Part shown: positions 31,978 through 39,925 of the stretch, piece after piece
Numbering within the stretch: position 1 is the first letter of the stretch
Layout of the letters: each line of letters starts with the position of its first letter
Origin: Planctomycetota bacterium
GTDB lineage: Bacteria; Planctomycetota; UBA1135; GCA-002686595
DNA length: 44,446 nucleotides
Direction: 5' to 3'
Assembly (NCBI GenBank): GCA_016220085.1
Contig: JACRIN010000085.1
Span: 1-44,446, forward strand
Position numbers and translations under genes: made by a program
Notes under the pieces: model-generated
Told to the model about the DNA's origin: nothing
Database searches by the model: none
What the model saw: the letters and a program-made list of their open reading frames with translations, nothing else

Positions 31978-33015
31978 TCAGACCGCCAAGATCGAGCGCG
32001 CCGCGCAAGCGGTGCGCTCGACGTCCTTCGGTCCGACGTCGAGGTGCGTCGCGAAGCGCAACACGCGCGGCGACAGCGCAGAAACGAGCACACCGTGCTC
32101 CTTGAACTTCGCCGCGAGCGCCGCGCCATCGAACTCCGCGTGCGTCACTTGGACGAGCACCAGGTTGGTCTCGACCGCTTCCGGCGGACACGCGAGCCCC
32201 GGCAGCCCGTGCAAGGCCCGCGCGAGCTCCTTGGCGAGCGCGTGGTCGTCCGCGAGGCGTTCAACGTTGTGCTCGAGCGCGTGCAGCGCGCCCGCTGCGA
32301 TCAAACCGCTCTGCCGCATCCAACCGCCGAGGCGTTTGCGCACGACCTTCGCGCGCGCGAGGAAGTCCGTCGAGCCCGCGACCACCGAGCCGACCGGGGC
32401 GCCGAGACCCTTCGAGAAGCAGAGCGACACCGAATCCGCGCACGCCGCGTAGCGACTCGCCGCGACGCCCGAAGCGACCGCCGCGTTCGCGAGCCGGGCG
32501 CCGTCCATGTGCACCGGGATCGAGCGCTCGCGCGCGACCTTCGCGATCGCATCGAGGTTGGCGAGCGGCACGACCGAGCCGCCGGAACCCATGTGCGTCT
32601 GCTCGACGCAAATCAGCGCCGTGCGCGGACAATGGATGAAGTCGGGACGGATCGTCGCGCGCACTTCGTCGGGATCCATCGCGCCGCGGATGCTCGCGAG
32701 CGTCGCGCTCTGCACGCCGTGCAGGAACCCCGCCGCTCCGGCTTCCCAGCGAACGACGTGCGCTTCGCGCTCGACCAGGATCTCGTCGCCGGAGCGCGTC
32801 CACCCACCGAGCGCGACCTGGTTCGCCATCGTGCCGCTCGGCACGAACAGCGCGCCGTCCTTGCCGAGGAACTCCGCGGCGCGGGCTTCGAGCTTCCTGA
32901 CCGTCGGATCGCCGTCGAGCACGTCGTCGCCGACTTCGGCGGCCGCGATCGCGGCCCGCATCGCGGCGGTCGGACGAGTGACGGTGTCGCTGCGGAAGTC
33001 GCTCGCGCCGTTCAT
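31978..33015 (-). CDS. ltaE: Low-specificity threonine aldolase
   Basis: A 345-residue PLP fold-type I enzyme that cleaves threonine or allo-threonine to glycine and acetaldehyde. Motifs: FRSDTVTRPTAAMRAAI at the start, GDDVLDGDPTV, LFVPSGTMANQVAL, ICVEQTHMGSGGSV, PVHMDGARLANAA and SVSLCFSKGLGAPVGSV with the Schiff-base lysine. These match threonine aldolases (LtaE/GLY1) closely, with beta-eliminating lyases as distant relatives. The ATG at 33015 overlaps the upstream aminotransferase TGA (ATGA), so the two are translated together, which suggests an amino-acid salvage pair. Convergent with the copper oxidase gene. Confidence 0.88.
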   Translation of the reverse strand: MNGASDFRSDTVTRPTAAMRAAIAAAEVGDDVLDGDPTVRKLEARAAEFLGKDGALFVPSGTMANQVALGGWTRSGDEILVEREAHVVRWEAGAAGFLHGVQSATLASIRGAMDPDEVRATIRPDFIHCPRTALICVEQTHMGSGGSVVPLANLDAIAKVARERSIPVHMDGARLANAAVASGVAASRYAACADSVSLCFSKGLGAPVGSVVAGSTDFLARAKVVRKRLGGWMRQSGLIAAGALHALEHNVERLADDHALAKELARALHGLPGLACPPEAVETNLVLVQVTHAEFDGAALAAKFKEHGVLVSALSPRVLRFATHLDVGPKDVERTACAARSILAV

Positions 33016-34193
33016 CGCGCGACCGTCTGAGCGGCGAGGAACGCCTTCACGCGGCGCAGCGCTTCTTGGATGTTCTCGGTGCTCGACGCGTAGCTGAAGC
33101 GCAGGAACCCCTCGCCGTACTGGCCGAACGCCGTGCCCGCGAGCACCGCGACGCCGGCTTCATTCAGGAGCAACTGCTCGAGCTTCTTCGCGCCGATCCC
33201 GGTGCCGGTGATGTTCGGGAACGCGTAGAACGCGCCCTTCGGCATCACGCAACGGAACCCCGGGATCGAATTCAGGCCGGCGACGATCACCTTGCGGCGC
33301 TCGTCGAAGGCCTTCACCATCCGCTCGACCGCGTCCTGCGGACCGTTGAGGGCTTCCATGCCGGCCATCTGGACCGGGGCGCTCGCGCACGAATTCGAGT
33401 TGATCTGCAGGCGCTCGGCGTGCGCGACGATCGACATCGGCCACACGCCGAACCCGAGGCGCCAACCGGTCATCGAGAACGTCTTCGACCAGCCGTCGAG
33501 CAGGATCGTGCGGTCGCGCAGGTGCTCGTACGAGAGGAAGCAGTGGTGCTTCTCGCCGTCGTACGTCATCCGCGAGTAGATCTCGTCGGCGAGCACCGTG
33601 ACGTGCGGGTGCTTGGCAAGTCCGACGGCGAGCTTGTCGAGCTCGACCTTCGGCACGACGCCGCCGGTCGGATTCGCCGGCGTGTTGAAGATCAGGAGCC
33701 GCGTGCGCGGCGTGATCTTCGAGAGCACCTCGTCGGCGCTGAACGAGAAGCCGCTCTCCTCCCGCAGCGGGATCGGCACCGGCGTCGCGCCGGTGTACTT
33801 GATCACCGACTCGTAGATCGGGAAGCCCGGGTTCGGGTACATGATCTCCGCGCCGGGCTCGCCGAACATCGAGATCGCGAAGTACATCGTCGGCTTGCCG
33901 CCGGGCACGATCACGACCTGGTCGAGGTGGACCGGCACCGAATACTGGCGCTTCAGGTAGGCGGCGACCGCTTCGCGCAGCTGCGGCAGGCCCTTGGCCG
34001 GCGTGTAGAAGTGGAAGCCGTCGCGCAGCGCCTTGATGCCCGCTTCGACGATGTTGTCCGGCGTGCGGAAGTCGGGCGAGCCGATGCCGAGGTTGACGAT
34101 GCTCTTGCCTTGGGCTTCGAGGGCCTTGGCGCGGGCGAGGACCTCGAAAGCGCTTTCGGTCCCGAGGCGGGACATGCGTTCGGCGAGTTGCAT
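33012..34193 (-). CDS. Class I/II aspartate-type aminotransferase
   Basis: This 393-residue fold-type I aminotransferase transfers an amino group between an amino acid and 2-oxoglutarate-type acceptors. Motifs: VNLGIGSPDFRTPDNIVEA at the N-terminus, FNTPANPTGGV (PLP Asn), VLADEIYSRMTYDG (Asp and Tyr), LLDGWSKTFSMTGWRLGF (Schiff-base Lys) and LRFSYASS (substrate-carboxylate Arg). The DFRTP and TFSMTGWR strings fit the aspartate/LL-DAP-like subgroup I family (AspC alpha/PatA-like). ATG 34193 gives normal length; upstream in-frame codons run to 34868 but overlap the divergent lipoprotein gene. It is first in a two-gene unit with threonine aldolase, and the exact substrate is unknown. Confidence 0.88.
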   Translation of the reverse strand: MQLAERMSRLGTESAFEVLARAKALEAQGKSIVNLGIGSPDFRTPDNIVEAGIKALRDGFHFYTPAKGLPQLREAVAAYLKRQYSVPVHLDQVVIVPGGKPTMYFAISMFGEPGAEIMYPNPGFPIYESVIKYTGATPVPIPLREESGFSFSADEVLSKITPRTRLLIFNTPANPTGGVVPKVELDKLAVGLAKHPHVTVLADEIYSRMTYDGEKHHCFLSYEHLRDRTILLDGWSKTFSMTGWRLGFGVWPMSIVAHAERLQINSNSCASAPVQMAGMEALNGPQDAVERMVKAFDERRKVIVAGLNSIPGFRCVMPKGAFYAFPNITGTGIGAKKLEQLLLNEAGVAVLAGTAFGQYGEGFLRFSYASSTENIQEALRRVKAFLAAQTVAR

Positions 34194-34443
34194 GGCGGTT
34201 CCTGGCGAGCTGGGTTCGCGGTGCGACCGGGTCAAGACCGCGATCGTAGCAGCAGCGCGCGACACGAGGAAGTCCGCCGAACGCGCTACGTTCCTCGACG
34301 GTAGCGCTCCGGCCACGCACTCGTAACCGCGCGGCGCGCAACCTACGCTACACGTCGATCGCGGCCCCCGACCGCGGGCACGGAGCTTGCGCACGCGGCG
34401 CCCTTCTCCCTCCCCCTCGTCGTTCACCGAGCCGCTTCGAACC
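34194..34443. promoter_or_regulatory. Divergent promoter region upstream of the iron-ABC operon
   Basis: This 250-bp spacer between the leftward aminotransferase and rightward propeller lipoprotein contains small inverted repeats: CGAGGAA...TTCCTCG around 34266-34298 and CGCTAC...GTAGCG around 34285-34307. They overlap and could be an operator, but no Fur box-like AT-rich palindrome is visible. Confidence 0.3.
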
Positions 34444-35736
34444 ATGTCGAACTCCACACTCGCTTGCACCATCGGTCTCGCCATCGCCGCGCTCGCGTGC
34501 AACGCGCCGACTCCTTCGAAGGCGGCGCCGGCGCCGGAGTCCGTGCCCACTTCGCTGACCGTCGAGCGGATCACGACCCGAGTGCCGTTCCCGCGCGGGC
34601 TCGAGCTGGTCGACGGCAAGCTGTACGTGCTCGCCCGCGGCCGCTCGCGTGAAGCAGGCGGAGCGAGCACGACGGTCGCCGACGAAGCGGGGACGATCTT
34701 CCGCGTCGACCCGACGGTTGCCGAGCCCGCGAGCGCGCCGGCGGTGTCCGAAGCCGTGCGAATCAACGGCGAGCCGCTCGCCGTTCCGACCGAGCCGCCG
34801 TTCCGACTCTTCGACGTGCGCGTCGCGACGCCGACCGACGACCGCGTGACCGACCGACCGTACTGCACGCTGCGCTACCACCCCGCGACCTCGAGCTTCT
34901 ACGTCTGCGCGTACTCCGGCATCGACAAGAGCGACTCGGACAAGAGCACGTTCAGCAAGAACCTCTCGGACGCGCTCCTCCGCTACGACCTGCGGACCGC
35001 AAAGTGGTACGAGGTCGAGCGCCACGACATCGAGAAGGGCGGGCTCTACCCCCACCACGATCCCGCGAACCGGCCCGCGCCGCACGGTTGGCTCAACGGG
35101 CCCGACAACTGCCTCGCGATCGGGGATCAGCTCTACGCGGTCGCGAAGGACAACTGCGTATTGGTGCGGTACGACCTCTCGAAGCTCGCGACCGACGCCG
35201 AGGCGGGCGCGCCCGCGAGCGAAGTGGTCTTCGGCAGCGAGCTCCACGTCGCCGGACTCGGCGTGCAACGGTTCTACGGCCACAGCGCGCTCGCGCACCA
35301 CGACGGTTGGCTGTACGTCGCGTTCCGCACCTCGTCCGAGATCGTCCGCGTCCGGCTCGGCGACGACCAGCTGCCCGAGCAACCCTTGCGCGCCGAGCTC
35401 GTCGCGCGCTTCGACCCGTACGACTCGGCGACGAAGAAGTCCGCGAACTTGACCGACATCGCGGTCGACCGTGAAGGACGTCTCTACGTGCTTTCCGCGA
35501 AGCCCTCGCGCGTCTTCCGCTTCACTCCCGATCCGAAACGTCCGTTCGACGGACGCAGCGCGGCACAGCCGAAGCCGTGGGTCGATCTCGGCGCGCTCGT
35601 CGGGCGCAAGGACATGAAAAGCGAGAACATCCTGATCGACGACGCAGGCCGCCTCTACATCCCCGCCGCGGATCCGTACGACTTCCAGCAAGGCGCGAGC
35701 GGCACCGTCTATCGCATCACCGAAACCCGAGGCTGA
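34444..35736 (+). CDS. Beta-propeller (NHL/SMP-30-like) lipoprotein
   Basis: A 430-residue exported protein. The leader ends IAALAC, a good lipobox with Cys19 as the lipidated residue. The mature part shows repeated blade-like strands with GKLYVLARG, SSFYVCAYSG, GDQLYAVAKDN, GWLYVAFRTSSEIVRV, DREGRLYVLSAKPSRVFRF and DDAGRLYIPA, the spacing of a six-bladed NHL/SMP-30 propeller. No catalytic motif is evident. It precedes the ferric-binding lipoprotein gene by 10 bp and so heads the operon. A role as a substrate-capture or scaffolding partner of the transporter is guesswork. The ATG at 34444 starts the signal peptide. Confidence 0.75.
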   Translation: MSNSTLACTIGLAIAALACNAPTPSKAAPAPESVPTSLTVERITTRVPFPRGLELVDGKLYVLARGRSREAGGASTTVADEAGTIFRVDPTVAEPASAPAVSEAVRINGEPLAVPTEPPFRLFDVRVATPTDDRVTDRPYCTLRYHPATSSFYVCAYSGIDKSDSDKSTFSKNLSDALLRYDLRTAKWYEVERHDIEKGGLYPHHDPANRPAPHGWLNGPDNCLAIGDQLYAVAKDNCVLVRYDLSKLATDAEAGAPASEVVFGSELHVAGLGVQRFYGHSALAHHDGWLYVAFRTSSEIVRVRLGDDQLPEQPLRAELVARFDPYDSATKKSANLTDIAVDREGRLYVLSAKPSRVFRFTPDPKRPFDGRSAAQPKPWVDLGALVGRKDMKSENILIDDAGRLYIPAADPYDFQQGASGTVYRITETRG

Positions 35737-35746
35737 GAGGCTCCCC

Positions 35747-36748
35747 ATGAATCCGTTCCGGACGTTGCTCGCGCTCGCCTTCTCCTTCGCGGCGATCGGC
35801 TGCGCGCGCGAGCCGGACCTCACCGTCTACTGCGCGCATGATCAGGTCTTCGCCGAGCCGTTGATCCAACGCTACGCGAAAGAGCACGGGCTCGACGTGC
35901 GCGTCGAGTTCGACATCGAAGGCCAAAAGACGGTCGGGCTGGTCACGCGGATCATCGAGGAGCAGTCACGGCCGCGCTGCGACGTCTTCTGGAACAACGA
36001 AGCCGCGCACTCCGCGCGCCTCGCCGAGCGCGGGCTGCTCGCGAGCTACGACTCGCCGAGCGCGAAGGACATCCCCGCGGAGTTCCGCGATCCCCAGCAT
36101 CGCTGGACCGGTTTCGGCGCGCGCGGTCGGGTGCTGATCGTCAATACCGAGCTCGCGGCCCCCTCCAAGCTGCACAGCGTCCGCGACCTGCTCGATCCGG
36201 CGTTCAAGGGCAAGACGTGCATGGCGAAGCCGCTGACCGGGACCACGCTCTCGCACGCCGCGGCCTGGATCGACGAGCTCGGCGAAGCGCAGACGTTGGC
36301 GTTCCTGAAGGAGCTGCAGGCGGGCGGCGTCAACTTCGTGCAGTCCAACGGGCAAGTGATGCGATTGGTCAGCTCCGGCGAGATGGCGTACGGCATGACC
36401 GACACCGACGACTTCAACGTCGCGCGCATGAGGGGCTCGCCGGTGGCCGTCGTCTACCCCGACCAAGACGGCGACGGCACGCTGGTGATCCCGAACACCG
36501 TGATGGTGCTCGCGTCCGCGCCGCACCAGGACGCTGCGAAGCGTTTCGTCGATTGGGTGCTCTCCAAGGAAGTCGAGGCCGAGCTCGCGCGCTGCGACGC
36601 CGCGCAGATCCCCGTGCGCGCCGATGTTCCGCGACCCGCGCACGTGCGCTCGACCGCGGAGGTCAAGACGCTGCCGGTCGACTGGGCGAAGATCGGGGCG
36701 GACCTCGAGCGCCGCTTCGAGCTGATGAAGGGGCTGTTCGTCGGTTGA
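35747..36748 (+). CDS. Ferric-iron-type ABC transporter substrate-binding lipoprotein
   Basis: This 333-residue protein has a lipoprotein leader (LAFSFAAIGCAREPD, Cys19) and the two-lobed FbpA/FutA-type fold: LTVYCAHDQVFAEPLIQRYAKE at the start, then RCDVFWNNEAAHSARLAERGLL, FGARGRVLIVNT, AKPLTGTTLSHAAAW and YGMTDTDDFNVAR. The family binds Fe3+ through tyrosines and bound anions, but related members bind thiamine or phosphonates. The next genes encode an FbpB-type double permease and ATPase, so it is the capture component of the same transporter. The stop overlaps the permease TTG start. ATG 35747 has a GAGG-like sequence upstream. Confidence 0.85.
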   Translation: MNPFRTLLALAFSFAAIGCAREPDLTVYCAHDQVFAEPLIQRYAKEHGLDVRVEFDIEGQKTVGLVTRIIEEQSRPRCDVFWNNEAAHSARLAERGLLASYDSPSAKDIPAEFRDPQHRWTGFGARGRVLIVNTELAAPSKLHSVRDLLDPAFKGKTCMAKPLTGTTLSHAAAWIDELGEAQTLAFLKELQAGGVNFVQSNGQVMRLVSSGEMAYGMTDTDDFNVARMRGSPVAVVYPDQDGDGTLVIPNTVMVLASAPHQDAAKRFVDWVLSKEVEAELARCDAAQIPVRADVPRPAHVRSTAEVKTLPVDWAKIGADLERRFELMKGLFVG

Positions 36749-38271
36749 GCCGGCCGCTGCTCCTCCTCGCGTGTGCGGCTTTCGCCGCGGCGGCGCTCGC
36801 GCCGATCGCCGCGATGCTGCCGCGCGTCGAGGCGGCGGATTGGCGCGCGTTGCTCGCCTCGGCTCACTGGGAACTGCTCGGCAACACGTTGCTGTTCGGC
36901 GCGGCGACCGCGGTGCTCGCGTTGCTCGTCGGCCTGCCGTTCGGGCTGCTCGTCGCGCGCACGGACGTGCCCTTCGCGAGGGCCGCGCGCTCTCTCGGAA
37001 TCGTGCCGCTCTGCATCCCGCCGATGCTCTTCGCGATGGTGTTCACCGCGCTGTCGGACCTGCGCGGCGCGCCCGCGTCGATCCTGATCCTGGCGACGAG
37101 CACGTTCCCGATCGTCGCGGTCTTCACCGTGCGCGCCGCCGAGCGCATCGACGCCCGCCTGGAGGAAGCCGCGCTGCTGGTCGGCGGCGTGCGCGCGGCG
37201 CTCCGAATCGACCTGCGGCTCGTGCTCCCGTCGGCGCTGTGCGGTGCGTGCTTCGCATTCGTGTTCGCGATCCACGACTTCTCGGTGCCGGACTACGTCG
37301 CGTTCGTCGGGCCGAAGTTCAACGTCTACGCAGCCGAGATCTTCGCGTCCTGGCGCGTCGATTCCCGGCCCGGCCTCGCGGTCGCGAAGAGTCTGCCGCT
37401 GGTGCTCCTGTCGATCGCCGTGATCGTGCCCGCGCTCAGGCTCAATCGCGCGGCGAGCGCGACGACGATCCAGGCGGGCTTCCGCACCGGCGCGCCGCTC
37501 GCGCTCGGAGTCTGGCGGGCCCCCGCATTGCTGTTCGTGCTCGCCGTGCTCGCTTGCGGAGTGTTCGTGCCGCTCGGGAGGCTGCTGTGGGAAGCGGGCG
37601 GCGGCGCCGCGGGCTTCGAGTTGCCTCGGATCGCGAGCGCATTCGGCCGCGCGCTCGAGCTCTCGCGCGTCAATCTGCAGCAGAGCTTCCTCTGGTCGCT
37701 CGGCGCCGCGGCGGCGGTCGTGCCGGTCGCGCTGGTGCTCGGTCACGCGCTCGCCCGCGCGCGCTGGCTCGAGCCGTTCGCGATCCTGCCGCTGGCGGTC
37801 CCCGCGATCCTCTTCGGCATCGGCGAGATCGTGCTCTGGAACCACGCGTGGAGCGCGCGCTTCTACGACGGTCCGGGGCTGGTCGTGCTGCTCTTCGCCG
37901 GGCGCTTCGCGTGCTTCGCGATACTCGCGGTCTCGGGTGCCGCCACCGCGCTCGACCCGCGGCTCGAGGAAGCCGCGGCGCTCGCCGGCGCGCGACCCGC
38001 GCGGCGGCTGGTGTCGATCGTCGCGCCTTCGCTGCGCTCGGCGCTCGCGGGCGGCTTCGTGCTCGTGTTCGTGCTGTCGATGCGCGAGCTCGACGCGGCG
38101 ATCCTGGTGCCGACCGCGAACCAGACGGCGATCTTCCGCGTGTACCAACAAGTCCACTTCGGCCGGGACGACTTCGTCGCCGCGCTCGCCTTGCTCGTGG
38201 TCTGCCTGATCCTCCTCCCCGGCGTGCTGTGGGCCGCCTTCGGAGGCCGACGTCTGGAGGTACTGCCTTGA
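36745..38271 (+). CDS. Fused two-half ABC permease (FbpB-type)
   Basis: This 508-residue inner-membrane protein holds two BPD-type permease halves in one chain. Each half has about six helices and an EAA loop: the first ends RLEEAALLVGGVRAALRI, the second RLEEAAALAGARPARRL. This is the architecture of iron(III) permeases FbpB/SfuB/HitB. The inferred start is TTG 36745, whose last two bases begin the TGA of the binding-protein gene (TTGA). The first residues LSRPLLLLACAAFAAAAL form the first helix. Its end overlaps the ATPase start by the same TTGA device, so SBP, permease and ATPase are made in a linked fashion. Confidence 0.88.
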   Translation: MSRPLLLLACAAFAAAALAPIAAMLPRVEAADWRALLASAHWELLGNTLLFGAATAVLALLVGLPFGLLVARTDVPFARAARSLGIVPLCIPPMLFAMVFTALSDLRGAPASILILATSTFPIVAVFTVRAAERIDARLEEAALLVGGVRAALRIDLRLVLPSALCGACFAFVFAIHDFSVPDYVAFVGPKFNVYAAEIFASWRVDSRPGLAVAKSLPLVLLSIAVIVPALRLNRAASATTIQAGFRTGAPLALGVWRAPALLFVLAVLACGVFVPLGRLLWEAGGGAAGFELPRIASAFGRALELSRVNLQQSFLWSLGAAAAVVPVALVLGHALARARWLEPFAILPLAVPAILFGIGEIVLWNHAWSARFYDGPGLVVLLFAGRFACFAILAVSGAATALDPRLEEAAALAGARPARRLVSIVAPSLRSALAGGFVLVFVLSMRELDAAILVPTANQTAIFRVYQQVHFGRDDFVAALALLVVCLILLPGVLWAAFGGRRLEVLP

Positions 38272-38948
38272 GTGCGCGCATCGTCCTCTCCGCCGTCACC
38301 GTCGACCAACGCGGCGCGCGACTGCTCGGTCCGCTCGACCTCGTGATCCAGCCACGCGAGCACGTCCTGGTCACCGGGCCGTCCGGTTGCGGCAAGACGA
38401 CGCTGTTGCGGGTGATCGCCGGTCTCGCGACTCCGTCGGCCGGCAAGGTCGAGCTCGACGGCGAGCTCGCGAGCAACGGCGCGCGCCTGCTCGTGCCTCC
38501 GGTGCGGCGTCGCGTCGGCTTCCTCTTCCAGGGCACGGCGCTCTGGCCGCACATGACCGTCGCGAACACGTTGCGCTTCACCCTCGAGCAGAGCGGCGCG
38601 GCGGTCGGGCACGACGCGATCGAACGGCGCGTCGCCGAGCTGCTCGCGTGGGTCGAGCTCGTCGGCTTCGAGAAGCGGCTGCCCTCGACGCTGTCGGGAG
38701 GCGAGGCGCAGCGGCTCGCGCTCGCTCGCGCGCTCGCCCCCGCGCCGCGCATCCTCTTGCTCGACGAACCGCTCGGGCCTCTCGACGCGGAGCTGCGCGG
38801 AGCGTTGATCGCGAAGCTCTTCGAGCTAGAAAAGCGCCTGGAGCTCACCACCGTGCACGTCACCCACGATCCCGAGGAGTCCGCGTCGCTGGCGACCCGG
38901 CGCTTGCGCTTGGAGCGGGGCCGCGTGGTCGAACCGGTGCGCGCATGA
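38268..38948 (+). CDS. ABC transporter ATPase (FbpC-like, short)
   Basis: A 226-residue ABC ATPase: VTGPSGCGKTTLLRVI (Walker A), FLFQGTALWPHMTVANTLRF (Q-loop), TLSGGEAQRLALARAL (signature), RILLLDEPLGPLDAEL (Walker B/D-loop) and TTVHVTHDPEESASL (H-loop). It drives the adjacent FbpB-type permease. It is shorter than FbpC/PotA relatives (about 350) and lacks the C-terminal TOBE regulatory domain. The start is TTG 38268 in the TTGA overlap with the permease stop; the next in-frame alternatives would remove the first strand. The stop overlaps the cytochrome ATG (ATGA). Confidence 0.88.
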   Translation: MSARIVLSAVTVDQRGARLLGPLDLVIQPREHVLVTGPSGCGKTTLLRVIAGLATPSAGKVELDGELASNGARLLVPPVRRRVGFLFQGTALWPHMTVANTLRFTLEQSGAAVGHDAIERRVAELLAWVELVGFEKRLPSTLSGGEAQRLALARALAPAPRILLLDEPLGPLDAELRGALIAKLFELEKRLELTTVHVTHDPEESASLATRRLRLERGRVVEPVRA

Positions 38949-39925
38949 GCCCGGGCCGAATCGTCTCCGCGCTCGCAGTCGTCGGCCTGTCGGCGTGGCT
39001 CTTGCTCGCCGTGTTCCGTCCACCGCCGCCTCCCGCGCCGCCGCGCACGTTCACGTCGTCGAGCGAATGCCGCAACTGCCACGCGGGCGCGTACGCCGAG
39101 TGGCAAGACTCCTGGCACTCGCGGGCGTGGGTCGATGCCGACGTGCGCACGCTCTCCAACGACTTCGCGAACACCGACTGCATCGACTGCCACGCTCCGC
39201 GACCGGTGTTCGAGACCGGCATCGGGCAACGTGTCTTGCCGCGCGAGACACGCCGCGTCGAAGGCGTCGACTGCATCGCCTGCCACCTCCGACCCGACGA
39301 CCGCATCGCGGGGACGATCGACGCTCCGTCGGCTGCGTGTAGACCGGTCGCGACGCGCGAGCTCGCGAACGTCGACTTCTGCGCGCCCTGCCACAACCAG
39401 CACAACACCGTCGACCAGTGGCGTGCGTCGAAGTACGCCGAGCCGGGGCCCGGCTATCAGGATTGCCTCTCGTGCCACATGCCCTACCGCGATGGCGATC
39501 CGTCGAAGGGCCGCGACCACCGCATGCACGGCGGGCACGCTCTCGAGCTCGTGAAGCGCGCCGTCGAGCTGCGCGCGAAACGCGTCGACGGAAATGCGGT
39601 CGTCGAGGTCGAGAACGTCGGCGCGGGCCACAACTTTCCGACCGACGAGCGCTCGCGCGCGTCGGACCTCTTCTGGCGACCGCGCGGCGAGACGACGTGG
39701 CGCCCTCTCTACCGCTTCCGCAACCCTTATCGCTTCGAGGTCGACCTACCGAACACGGAGCTCGCGGCCCACGCGACGCTGGCGCGCGAGATCGACGACC
39801 CCGCCGCGGCCGGAGCGATCGAGATCGCGCTCTTCTACAAGTTCTCGCCTTACTGGACGGATCCGACGGCGCCCGACCCCGAGCGCGAGGCGGTGCTCGT
39901 CCATCGCGTGGAGCTCGAACCGTGA
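38945..39925 (+). CDS. Membrane-anchored pentahaem cytochrome c
   Basis: A 326-residue protein. Residues 7-23 are one membrane helix with no cleavage site, followed by a Pro-rich linker. Five CXXCH haem motifs lie at 42-46 (CRNCH), 79-83 (CIDCH), 110-114 (CIACH), 146-150 (CAPCH) and 174-178 (CLSCH). A string like CHAGAYAEWQDSWHSRAW after haem 1 resembles the cytochrome c554 family. Residues ~200-326 form a haem-free beta-rich C-terminal domain (VEVENVGAGHNFPTDE). It would sit in the periplasm, facing the iron-binding lipoprotein. It is coupled to the transporter ATPase by an ATGA overlap, an uncommon partner for an uptake ABC system; electron transfer to ferric iron at the transporter is an inference. 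Confidence 0.9.
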   Translation: MSPGRIVSALAVVGLSAWLLLAVFRPPPPPAPPRTFTSSSECRNCHAGAYAEWQDSWHSRAWVDADVRTLSNDFANTDCIDCHAPRPVFETGIGQRVLPRETRRVEGVDCIACHLRPDDRIAGTIDAPSAACRPVATRELANVDFCAPCHNQHNTVDQWRASKYAEPGPGYQDCLSCHMPYRDGDPSKGRDHRMHGGHALELVKRAVELRAKRVDGNAVVEVENVGAGHNFPTDERSRASDLFWRPRGETTWRPLYRFRNPYRFEVDLPNTELAAHATLAREIDDPAAAGAIEIALFYKFSPYWTDPTAPDPEREAVLVHRVELEP